Source of the DNA: Entoloma clypeatum
Taxonomy: Eukaryota > Basidiomycota > Agaricomycetes > Agaricales > Entolomataceae
Length of the DNA stretch: 64,000 nt
Assembly: GCA_963565915.1 (NCBI GenBank)
Contig: OY751485.1
Location: forward strand, 682,001-746,000
Direction: 5' to 3'
Below, piece after piece: positions 42,797-53,420 of the stretch (the first letter of the stretch is position 1; every line of letters starts with the position of its first letter). A program made the translations under genes and the position numbers. Under the pieces are notes generated by a model that saw only the letters and a program-made list of their open reading frames with translations, made no database searches and had not been told where the DNA came from.

Positions 42797-43407
42797 ATCC
42801 AGTCTCTTGGTAATTTTGACGTAGTCTGAAGATGGTCTTAGTTTGAGCTTGGGATGGTCTTAGAATACTTGAATGTGATGATCCAATCTCACAGCTAAGA
42901 CAAAGGCTAAGTATGTCGAAAAGTAGGGTGCAAGACAGCATGGTCTAAGACACGGATAAGTGTGCCAAGCTGCGTTGTATGTCTTGAACCTGTCTTGGCA
43001 TGTGCCAAGACGTGGCAAGGCAGCTCCAAGACTGATTGATGTTTTCCTGATGTTTCCCCTGGGTTGGCCTCTCGTCCAAATATGTCTCTATGTCTCTTAC
43101 TGCTAAATACTTCCTATGCCCCATACAATATGCTATCCCCTGCAGGTGAAATCCCTGTATAACAGCGCGAGAGATGGGGCTCGGCGCAGCCAGTCGCCAT
43201 GTCTCGAAAACGCTCCACCAAAAAAAAAAATGAAATTCGTGGCAAAGCTCGTAAAGGCCTGTCTCAGATGGGGTGACCGGCAGCAAACGACATGCATTGA
43301 CCAACCAAAACCAAACGCGACTGGATTGGGTGAACCAAAAGTACAGTAGTACATAAATCACGCCAAGGACCCATAATCAGTAAACTCAGGCTGGTCATCC
43401 AGAACAA
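42797..43407. other. Region with GGTCTTAG/CTAAGAC words, no gene
   Basis: ATGGTCTTAG occurs twice and CTAAGAC three times between 42830 and 42960, and GCCAAGAC-like words continue to 43035, suggesting an old small repeat. 43040-43407 shows nothing recognisable; a short Lys-rich plus-strand ORF at 43199 looks accidental. Confidence 0.35.
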
Positions 43408-44049
43408 TCACGAAGTCAATGACTCATCTCCACGGCATGCAATAAGGCGCATATACTCACCCGGGATGAAGTTCCACTCCTGCATTGGAAGTTTGTTGAA
43501 GAGCCCGAGGGTTGGTTTAGTACCGTTAGAACCTCCAGGCAATTCAAGAACATGATGTGTGTAATGTTCGTCGAAGAGCCTGTGACATGCAGAAAATGCA
43601 TAGTAAGCGAGAAGTCCCAGAAGAGTACCGCAAGACATACACTTTCGGCCCGTCGGCCGAGCGCAAGGTCCAACCGAAGCGTCCTGGGGTTGTGACAATT
43701 GTTTTGTAATCGGCAGCCAAGGCAAGGTATTGATTATTTGCGATGTTTTTGAAGACATACAGCCTTTCTCCTTCATTGTCATACCAGGCTTCATAATTCC
43801 ACTACGTGACAAAAAGCATTTTATCATCAGCCACCTACTATTATGAGGAGAGCACATACTCTCTGTCTATTATCACGAGGCACAGGGGTTCCATTCTGAT
43901 GCGAACCAACAACAACTATATCAGGTAAAGAAATGGTTACTAGGTGACGGTCGAAGGAAGTAGAAGGATATTTCACCAGGGTTCCCGGGTACGCCGGCGA
44001 GGGTGAGGACCTGTCCTTGATGGGCCACAGATTCAATGGCAATGTCCAT
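43408..44049 (-). CDS. Ricin-B-type beta-trefoil lectin
   Basis: Exons 44049-43977, 43915-43860, 43801-43641 and 43579-43408 join in phase (introns 61, 58 and 61 bp) to 153 residues, the size of a single beta-trefoil. Visible repeats: SVAHQGQVLTLAG ... NGTPVPRDNRQRWNY; then LYVFKNIANNQYLALA ... FGWTL; then HHVLELPGGSNGTKP ... MQEWNFIPG. The Q-x-W-type endings and GG-x-NG-T loops are hallmarks of ricin-B lectins, which bind sugars; mushroom members often defend against nematodes and insects. No signal peptide is seen. The start is uncertain because upstream sequence (44050-44130) stays open; the last residues may include an unspliced intron. Confidence 0.7.
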
Positions 44050-44989
44050 TATGAGTGCGATGAGGAGAGCATTAACAGCAATCCTGGATTTTAAGTTATA
44101 CCAGTACAGACCTGCGTGTACACACTCCACCGGCCCTCGATTTCATAGCAGCCGTAAGTGCTTGGGAGAAGCCTAATGTATGATCGCAACCAGCAAACAA
44201 TCCGCTCCTGACAGTGATGATGTTTCTCAAACGTGAAAAGGGAGGAGAAGAAACGTTGGGGAAACAGTCAGGGCCTTGAAGCTTGGGAGTTGAAGGAGGG
44301 AAAACATTCAATGACCTGAGTGTGACGATTTCATACACCATCAACAATGCTCAGCTACTATATCCTCCCGCGCGGCGTCAAAGCGCCTCCTGAAGTTGAA
44401 GTTTGAACCCTTTCTGGCCGCGGTTCGGTTCGGTGCGGGGTGTCGTCGAACATGAATCTGAACATGAGGTTTGGGTTCGAGAGGTTCGTGCCATCCCGCA
44501 AACCGATTATCTGGCCAGGTAAAGCCGTTTAAAGTAAGTAACATGTCCACCCCCCATACCTGCAGGCTCATCATGATCATATCAAGTTATATGCTGTGTA
44601 TCATGTTAGATATTAATGATATGCCTTCATTTTCGATATAGACATGAGCAGCAGCAGTCGTACACTGTTGTTCTGGGAGAAAAATGTATAGTAAACGGCA
44701 TTTACTATGATTCAAAACTTTGTTCATCCAGATCCTACATACGGAAACTGAAACTGAGTCGTGAGTTTTTGTTTTTTGATACAGGGATAAGCTTCAAGTG
44801 AATGGAATTGTGATGATACGATACAGCCAGAAAGAACGATCCGGATGAGGAGGGGGGTGCGAAGAACGTCCAATGGATACGTGAATGTCCAGCTTTTGGG
44901 GAGAATGAACAAGGGGGCTAATTGTCGAGAACACGGTATATCTAGCGATATGTGCAATCAGCCAAGGATGCAAGCAACACCGAAACACA
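44050..44989. other. Unresolved stretch between lectin and BBC1-like gene
   Basis: Minus-strand ORFs 44096-44347 and 44341-44580 have normal composition and could be exons of another gene or upstream exons of the lectin, but I could not place splice sites or recognise a family. Confidence 0.3.
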
Positions 44990-47115
44990 TCATGGAACCC
45001 TCACCTTGACGGTTCCACTTTTCAGGTCTTCAAGGCGATAGCTAACAGCTTCCACAGTCTGATCAGAAACGGCATAAGCCTTGACAATGAATGAAAAAAA
45101 AAGCACACGAACCTGCTGCCCGACATGCAAATTCGCCTGAAACGCCCTCACCTTTGACTTCTTCGGTTCAAACTCACTCACCACCCCCACCGCATACTCC
45201 ACACTCTGATTATACGCCTGCAGCCCCTTATGCCCCTTCAACCTCGCATCCCGCAGCTCCACCACATCCCCAGGCAGAATCTCGCTCACCCGCTTCTGCA
45301 CCGCGTTCCCCGTCTGTGCATACACGAGATACCCATACTCAGATTCAGACGACGACGACACAAGAGGCAACAACGCGGCGTTCGGCACCTCAGCCAGGAC
45401 GGCGTTGACGAACCCCTCGTGTGACCCGTCACCGACGAGTGCCCGCTTGGACTTGTCATGCAGCGTCATCGCGACCTCGCAATCTGCACGCCGACGCGGC
45501 CCCACACGGCCATGAGCTCGTCCGAGGAGAGCTGCCGCTCCGCGGCGGGGACAGGGACAGGAATGGGGGAATGGAGGGCCGTGGAGAGAAAGGAGGGTTT
45601 GGAAGAGGGGACGTTTGAATGGCAGATGCGGCGTCCGTCCACGAGAGGGACAGATCAGGCCCGTCGCTGAACTCGATGGAAGTAGACGAGATGGACGGCA
45701 GCTCCCACTGCGACGACAGACTGTCTTCGTGAGCAGGCGGAGGCGGTGCTGGCGGAGGTCTAGGAGCGGACGAGCGGGAGGCACAGTCGATGCCTGCGAA
45801 GCAGAACTCTCCCCCGTCCCCCCTCCTCCTCGGCCCCGGCTCGGAACAGGCGGCGGGACCTCTTCAAGCTCATACGCCTCCTGCGCCTCCTCCACGCTCA
45901 CTTCTTCGATCTCGATCTCGCTCTCCTCAGCTTCCACCTTGACGCCATCCTCAGACGCGGAGAAACTCGCAGAGAGGCTGCTGTCGATATCCAGGTCGCT
46001 GTCCTGGTGCAGCGGGGGCCGCGGAGGCGGGACGGTGCGTACAGAAGGTGAAGGGGGGACAGGCACTGGTTGTTGATGTTCCGTAAGTATATGCGATGTG
46101 TGTGGATGGCGTGCACCCCCAGCAAGGGGCAGCATGCCGATGCGCATTCCGCCCATGCCAGCAGGCTTCGCAGCTATCCTTTCCTTGCGAGCCCGCTCCC
46201 CTTCTTCTTCTGACGTTTCCACCGGTGCTTCAACCCCTGCAGCTTCTTCCTCTGGACCAGATGCAGCAGCAGGGTTAAAAGCACCCTCATCCTCCACAGG
46301 TCGTAGCCTCGGTGCTGGAGGCCTCATACCCAAAACCGGAGGAGGAGCCGCACCCAACTTGATTCCACCGAGCTTCGCCATCCGCTCCGCAATCGTCTGA
46401 CGATATGCTTTCTGCTCCTCTTCTTCATAATCAGCCACCGTCTCTTGCGTCTCTTGAGGCGGCGTGTGAGCACCCGAACTTGGGAAACCAGCAGAAACCC
46501 TTCGACTAGGAGGGCTGTGAAACGCCGGATCGATCGGATCTGCAGCAACACATCAACAAAACCATCCACCAAAAAGGGCACAACAATACTCACCCCCTTC
46601 CTCTTCATCTGTGATCTCCTTCTCCTCGGCCGTCAGAGGCGGCGACAGATGGCTCGGCGACGGCTCACTCCCCGGTGGCGAGGATTCCCTCCGCCCGGCC
46701 ACCGAAGCCCATCCGTACCAACGGCGACGGCTTCACCACCTCCACCAAAGCCCCCACCCTCGGCGGCACAATCAGCGGCACCTCATTCGCCGCAGGCGGC
46801 GTCCCAGGCGTCATCGGCCTCCTCGGCAGTGCCTCATTGTCATAATACGACTCCACATCCGACGCCGGGGGCGCGCGGGAGCGACCGGAAGGCAAACTTG
46901 GACAGGCGGTTCGGCACTGGAAGCGGCGGCGTCTCGATACCGCTGGTGGGATGCGGTGGGATGCGGCGCGGTTGCGCCTCGGAGTCGTCGTCTTCGTCGT
47001 CGGAGGGTTGGCGGGAGGAGAGCGCGGAGGCGAGGAGGGCGGCGGTGCGCAGGTCAGGGGTGTAGGCGGCGTCGGAGCCACTGCATCGTCTTCGATGTCT
47101 GTGGGCTGCGAGTAT
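44990..47115 (-). pseudogene. BBC1: BBC1-like SH3-adaptor protein, N-terminus missing, frameshifted
   Basis: Exons visible: 47115-46594 (after an AACAG acceptor), 46539-45113, 45058-44990. The sequence has Pro-rich regions, EEEEQKAYRQTIAERMAKLGGIKLG near the middle, and a C-terminal domain with KSKRALVGDGSHEGFV, EYGYLVYAQTG, LKGHKGLQAYNQSV and VEAVSYRLEDLKSGTVKV. This matches the BBC1/Mti1 actin-patch adaptor, which binds type I myosin and WASP at endocytic sites. The N-terminal SH3 domain is not found; upstream of 47115 lies retroelement gag. The second exon needs frame changes near 45760, 45570 and 45480 (one base missing before GCGAGGTCGC), so the gene looks broken, unless these are base-calling errors. 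Confidence 0.75.
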
Positions 47116-47239
47116 CTGTTAAAAATGAATGAATTTCTGACTGTAACATGTGACACGGGCTTGTGAACCCCGTCCTGGTGAACCTATTACATAACACGTA
47201 ACATGGCGTGAATCTATGGTCGTAATACTACAGTAGTGA

Positions 47240-47660
47240 GAAGATATCATGCATCAGCAAACTGGTGAGTGGGCCACTGCAGAGCACGGCATTGACGACT
47301 TCAAAGATTGTGTCAAAAAAGCTGGGTACAATGAAGGAATGAACATAGTCCTCAAGTTCCGACATCCAGTCCGAAATTGCTACACAAACTTTTGGACGAC
47401 CTGCGGATGACAACCCAGATGCTTGGTATGCAGCCGCATGAGTCAATGATGATAATTGGATTGCCAATAAAGCTTCCAAGTCCACAGTTCTGACACGCCC
47501 TAACCCTTTCTGTGCTGCTCCGACTGCACCAAAGGCAGTGGCAGGATCTGTCTTTCCCTGACCTTTTATCCCCTATATTCCATGTGCACCTCCAACAGTC
47601 GTTGCTCCAGCTCCGACCATCTGCAACCAATGTGATGGACATTGATGCCTCTTGTGTTAG
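47240..47660 (+). pseudogene. Retrotransposon gag fragment, left half
   Basis: In one frame the sequence holds GRPADDNPDAWYAAA, a TGA at 47439, VNDDNWIANKASKS and, after a Pro/Ala-rich stretch, VMDIDASCV. This is a gag of the kind common in agaric gypsy elements. The frame continues after the copia composite at 57025 with the zinc knuckle, in register across one copy of the GTTAG duplication. Confidence 0.65.
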
Positions 47661-47965
47661 TGTTGAAGTTCCACCTGGGCGCTAGCCACAGGTGTACTGA
47701 GCAACATAGCTACAGTGGAAGTACTCTACGATACCGCTATGGTCACTTACATGGTTTGGAGGGGGTAAGGCTAGTGAGAGCGGTTGAGGCTGGTGAGAGC
47801 GATGGAGCTGGTTAAGAGTCAAGAGACAACTTGTTGATATTGACAGTTTCCTGGTCTTATATACCGTACTACTGTTTGTACCAACCAAACAAGTATGTAA
47901 TGAAGATATGTAAAGGTCACGTGATGTAATCTAATCTAATCTACATGATGGGAAAAGTTTCAACA
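47661..47965 (-). repeat. Outer (3') LTR of the D/E composite
   Basis: TGTTGAAGTTCC...AAAAGTTTCAACA on the plus strand, next to the G-run polypurine complement CCCCCC at 47966. Confidence 0.92.
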
Positions 47966-48032
47966 CCCCCCCATATTTAGTACATACTTCTAAATACATC
48001 TTACTTTTTCGAACATAGGTACTCTATTTCGC

Positions 48033-51000
48033 CTAGTTTTTTATCAATCCGAAGTACGGGATAAACTTGGAAAAGAGGATTTTTCCCAGATTCTTAGTTA
48101 AAAGGTCTGCAGGGTTGTTCACTCCTTCAATGAATTCGACTGTAATTATTCCTTCGGAGACTTTTTCTCTGACGAAGTGGAATCACACGTCAATGTGCTT
48201 GGATCGCTTCTCAGTTACAGGGTTGGATGCGATAAAGACGGAGCCGTTGTTATCTCCGTAGATCGGTACTGATCCGATCTGCATTCCAAGTTCGGCAAGC
48301 ATGCTTCTCAGCCATGTTGCTGCGCGACTGCAGTCTGATAACGCCATATACTCTGCTTCTGTGGAAGAGAGGGTGATGGTCTTTTGTGCCGATGATACCC
48401 ATGTCACTGCTCCAGATGCCAGTGATATGAAGAAGCCAGTGGTAGACCTCCTCGTGTTTTCATCTGACGCCCAGTCGGAGTCTGTGAATGCATAGATTCC
48501 TTTCCCTGAGTCGCCATCATACATGATTGCGTAATTTTTTGTCGCCTTCAGATACCTGCAAATATCCCTGGCCACTTCTAAATGGCGTTTGGTGGGATTT
48601 GCGGAAAACTGCGACATTTTAATCACGGCAAAACAGATGTCTGGCCTTGTTCCAATCATCAGATATAGAAGTGATTCGATGACGGATTGGTACTTTGATC
48701 GAAGTTCTGCATTGGGTTCATCTTCGGACATCATGGGTTTGTAGCCCGTAGGAAGTGGGGTATGGGTGGCGTTAGATTCGCTCATCCCCATTTGTTCGAG
48801 TATTTTCTCAAGGTAAGGTACTTGATCGATGAAGATACGTTTCCCGCGTTGCCTTATTTGGATAGAGAGAAATTCCTTCGGTTCCCCATCAGGCACAAGG
48901 TGCCCTAGGTCCCTACATTCCCATGTGGTCATGAAGGCCTTCTTTTTCTCTAGCGTATATTCCTGGTTTGTGCCGAGAAAAGCAGAGTCGTCGACATAGA
49001 TGACGGCGATTACAATTTCCCCGTTGGTACTTTTGTGAATGAACACTCCCGCATCGGAGTGAAGCCGGACAAAGCCGAGCTTTTTCATGGAGGAATCAAG
49101 TTCCCTCCACCAGGCTAATGCGGCCTGCTTAAGTCCATATAGAGCTTTGAATAGTTGGTACACGAGGTGTTCTTTCCCTTTTACTATGTAGCCCTCAGGC
49201 TGTCGCATGTAAATGACTTCATGGAGCGTTCCATAGAGGAAGGCTGATGAGATGTCCAAAAGTGTCATGAACCACCCTTCAAGGGCTGTCAATGCCAGTA
49301 TTAGTCGGACGGTTTCATATCTTACGACTGGTGAGAAGATCTGATCAAAGTCGATCCCTTCTACCTGTGAAAAGCCTTTTGCGACGAGACGTGCTTTCAG
49401 GCGTCCGTCGGACTTTTCGTTGTAAACCCATTTGTTCCTTAGAGCTTTCCTTCCTGCAGGCAGGGGTACTAGCTCTGTGATCACCCCGCGGCGTTTGAGC
49501 ATGTCTAGCTCTTTACGTTCAGCCGCATACCAGTCTTCTTTATTTGGAAGAGGGTATATGTCTTTATGAGACATGTCGACAATGCCAACTTGGACTGATA
49601 TCGCCTCCATCAGGAGGTCATTCATCCATGCCGTTTGACCGCCCAATCTCCGTCTTCGATCTAATTTTTCAAGATCAGATGCTGGAGTGTCTTCCCCATA
49701 GATGCTTCCTGGCATCTTCCGAACTCGCCGTTCCCTGATCGGTCAATCTGGTACTTGCTCGGGTTCCGGAGTGGGTACTCGCGGTTCATCATCAGGCTCA
49801 CTGGCAGGCAATTCGTTGTCTGATTCAGGTTGATCCTGTTCAATGGGAAGTGGGTCATGAGGTGTTTCGTTGTGACTGTCGTCGTCATTGCTGCCGGGAA
49901 TGAGATCCTCAAACTCATCAGCCGGCTCTGGGTTTTCCATTTCTGGGTGGTTTTCTGGCAACGGATCGATATGGCATCTAGGGTACTTGCTTTCATCAAA
50001 GATAGCTTTCCCGCCCATGAAAATTGTGTTGGTCTCAGGGTCCATGAAGCGGTATCCTTTGACCCCTGGTTTCGATCCGAGATAAATCATCAATCGGGAT
50101 CTTGATTCCAGGGAGTTCCTACATTTCTCCTTTGGGATATATACATATGCTTGACATCCAAATACTCTGATGCTGGACATGTCGGGGATCTCATTGGTCA
50201 CCCTGAAGTAAGGGGTTTTCCATTCAAGACGCTGCATGGGGGTTCTGTTGTAGAGAAATGCTGCGTGTTCCAAACAGAATTCCCACCACATGGGCGGTAA
50301 GCATGCATCGAAGCGCAATGCCTGAGATTTTTCCCATAGTGTTCGATTGATCCTTTCTGCTCTACCATTCTGCTGGTGCGGATATGGGAGCGTGACGTCG
50401 ATCAGAATTCCATGATCGGCAAGTACATCTTTGTATTCATCAAATTCTCCACCTCCATCAACTCGCCACTTCTTAGGAGTAGCGGCAAATTGGTTCTGGA
50501 TCATCGCAAGAAACTGTCTTAGTGCCGTGATGGCACCAGACTTTTTCCTAAGCAAGACAACCCAGACATGAGATGAAAAATCGTCCAGAAACGTGAGGAA
50601 GTATTTGTACTTGTGGTACGATGCCGTGGATATCTGTTTCAGGTCTGAATGAATCAGGTCGAAGGGTTTGACAGCCCTCGTCATTGAATTGGGGTATGAC
50701 TGATTCAGCATTTTCCCTTTGAGGCACCCTGTGCAGCTTTCCTGTGATTTCTCATGTACTAACGTTCTGGGTACTCCTTTGGTACTAGTGGGAATTTTAT
50801 TGAGCGCCTGGTCATTTGGGTGGCCAAGACGTTTATGCCAGGTTTCAACAGTGATTTCGCTAGAGATCGCGTGGATTTGGTCATAGCGTATTTCAGTGTC
50901 TAACCAGTAAATGGTTTGTCCGATGAAATGAGGCGAAAACTGTATTTTGTTCAGCCCTTTAGAGATATTAATTTCTCCGCGCATTCCATCAACTTTGTAA

Positions 51001-52748
51001 CCATGGTTAAGGAAGACGCCTAGGGACAATAGACGTGTGTCCATATCCGGAATATAAAATACCGGTCGTAGGAGATGGGTTTTAGTTTCCCCATTTAGGG
51101 TATGCCGTACTGGAACGGCCCCAACTCTGAGTATCTCCAGTTTCTTTTCCTTTGCGGCTGTTTGGACAAATCGCTTAGCCTTGAGAGGCCTGTAGTACGC
51201 AAAGTCCTTGAACTCATGGGTAAAGTGTAACGAGGCACTGGAGTCTAAGATCCATTGTGTGCGTTCTTTCTCCTTACAGTGTGTGCATGACGCAAAGTGC
51301 TTTGTATATTTTTTATATAGATCGCTGTCAATATGATCCATACATTCTGCACTAGTACTAGCTAATATTTTACACGTCTGAAAGGAGGTGTTATTAGCTT
51401 TCCTTACAGATTCAGGAGAGGGAGATGACGAACCGTCAAGTTCAATAAGCCCATCTTCGAATTGATCCGGCCCCATTCGTTCCTGGTCGATGTCCATCAT
51501 CTTCAGCGATTCTTCTATCGACGGGGCTATGCGACGCTGTTTAGCCGGCCTTTCGTCGATGTCAGGAATGATGGTATCTAGGATACGAAGGTTCGATCCA
51601 GAGGGTTGTGCGCCGATCTCTCGGGCGAGCTTTCGCACCCTTTCGTTCTTTTTCCACACTGACGGCTTTCCAGAAGGAAGCCCGGTGTACTGTGACGGAG
51701 GGGGGTTCATGTGTTGCAGGAGCGACTGCATTTTTTCGGAATCGGGCTGTGCGGTACTTGTCGTTTTCCCGCGACCAGTGACGGTGGTGAAGGATGGTGC
51801 CGGAAGAGGGGGGAAGTGAATGGCAGGAGCAACAAACTCAACTGTTTCTTCCACATGGTCGGACGTGTTGTCTGCAGTGTTGGCGCTTTTCTTTTGATTG
51901 CGCCAGCGTCCCTTTCCCTTCTTCTTCTCAGAAGCGGTACTTGGATCGGCCCAGTTAGGCTGTTCGTCAGCATCGTTCTGCGAGGTACTCGGCTTTTGCT
52001 GCTTTTCCCATTTGGGGTCCTGCCCCTTGCGCTTTGTCCTGGAGATTTTCCGGGCCTGCTCATTGGACGCATGAGTAGACCCGACCGAATACTTGCGCCT
52101 GTACTCCGAGATGATGCTCTCGGCGACGGCTTTGTAGGTGAAATCGTCGGCATCGTAGACCTGGAAAAGGGCGGTGGAGAGTGACGACCAGGCGTCGGGA
52201 ATCACATTGGCCAGGATCATTGCCTGCATCAGATCGGGGACGACAAAGTTTGAATCGGCGAGCCGAGCGAAAAGAGACCCCAGGCGTTCGATTTCAGGCA
52301 CGGGGTCGCGTCCAGACAGCTTGAAGGTGGCGGCGGTCTTGAAGTCGCCGAAGATGACAGCCGGGGATACCTTGGAGTAGTTATCTTTCAGCGATTTCCA
52401 CGTGTCAAGTGCCGAGGTGCTGTCCTTGATGTGGCATCTGATCGCCTCAGAGACCTTCAGGCGTATCGCCCTGAGAGCCACGTCGTCGTCCCTGATCCAG
52501 GCTTTTTCTTCCTTACGGAAGCCGGGCTGGTCGATCGTGGTAGTCAGCACAGGGGGAGCAGCAGCAGTGGCCCCAGGGGTGGAGACCGTGGTGGTGAAGT
52601 CAGCGATCACGGGACGAGTGATGTCGCCAGAGACAATGCGCCAGACTCCTTGATGGAGGAGGTAAGACTTCATTTTTTCGGCCCAGCTCTGGTAGTCGAT
52701 ACCGTCGAAGGGGGTGATGATGTCAAGAGCAGAGCGAGAGGTAGACAT
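48033..52748 (-). pseudogene. Copia D gag-pol, one frame with two TGA stops
   Basis: 1,572 codons in a single frame from MSTSRSALD (52748) to TAG (48033), broken only by TGA at 49743 and 48183. Order: gag; protease-type site reading DSSASLHF (Ser for the Gly of DSG); pre-integrase finger H-x-H ... CTGCLKGK; integrase with HSDLKQIS, VDGGGEFDEY and QQNGRAERIN; RVFGCQAYVYIPKEK; linker; RT with RNKWVYNEKSDGR and an intact IYVDDS box; RNase H with DSDWASDEN and SSTEAEYMALSDC. The best-preserved copia here, apart from the stops and the protease Gly-to-Ser change. Confidence 0.9.
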
Positions 52749-53096
52749 TGTAGATGAATCTAAGAAAGGGTTCCCAATCAGTGATGTGTTATGAATATGA
52801 TTCAAGAAAACAATTAAATGATTCCTTATGACATATTCCCTTTAGGAATAGCGGTCACGGGAAAACCCTTTATATGTCAGAAACATATAAAGTGCGATCA
52901 ACGTTTCCACATGGAGTGTACTAGGTCAATCCCCTTTAGGGACGTCTCATGACAGGTACTTGTCGTAATGATGTTCCCAGGTTCATATGTGAAGAAGTAA
53001 GACTCAGAACCTAGATCTTTCGATCGGTTCTTCGCCAACCAGGGTAGAGTGGGCAGGTACTCACTGTTGCCAGCGTTTCCCAAGTCCCTCTGCTAT

Positions 53097-53111
53097 CCGG
53101 GGCCCATAACC
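53097..53111 (-). promoter_or_regulatory. Primer-binding site of copia D
   Basis: On the minus strand GGTTATGGGCCCCGG follows the middle LTR, as in copia C. Confidence 0.6.
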
Positions 53112-53420
53112 TGTTGAAGTTCCACCTGGGCGTTAGCCACAGATGTACTGAGCAACCAGCTACAGTGGAAGTACTCTACATAACCGTTCTAGCCACTTAC
53201 ATGGTTTGGGAGGGGTGAGGCTGGTGAGAGCGGTTGAGGCTGGTAAGAGCGATGGAGCTGGTTAAGAGTCAAGAGACAACTTGTTGATATTGACAGTTTC
53301 CTGGTCTTATATACCGTACTACTGTTTGTACCAACCAAACAAGTATGTAATGAAGATATGTAAAGGTCACGTGATGTAATCTAATCTAATCTAATCTATG
53401 TGATGGGAAAAGTTTCAACA
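53112..53420 (-). repeat. Middle LTR (5' LTR of copia D)
   Basis: 309 bp. It differs from the outer LTRs at many positions, for example GGGCGTTAGCC and TACATAACCGTTCTAGCC where they have GGGCGCTAGCC and TACGATACCGCTATGGTC. Its right end ..TTTCAACA joins the copia E linker exactly at an LTR end, as an insertion would. Confidence 0.9.

Noticed and set aside
43199..43290. Short Lys/Arg-rich ORF resembling a nuclear protein start
   Set aside because: Only about 25 codons, no continuation exon found, contains a long A run.
45091..47166. Plus-strand ORFs opposite the BBC1-like gene
   Set aside because: Shadows of a GC-rich, Pro/Ala/Glu-rich coding region; the minus strand carries the recognisable domain.
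51711..52757. Plus-strand ORFs opposite copia D gag (also 55091-56358 opposite copia E)
   Set aside because: Same frames recur wherever copia gag is copied; they mirror gag codons and have no independent features.
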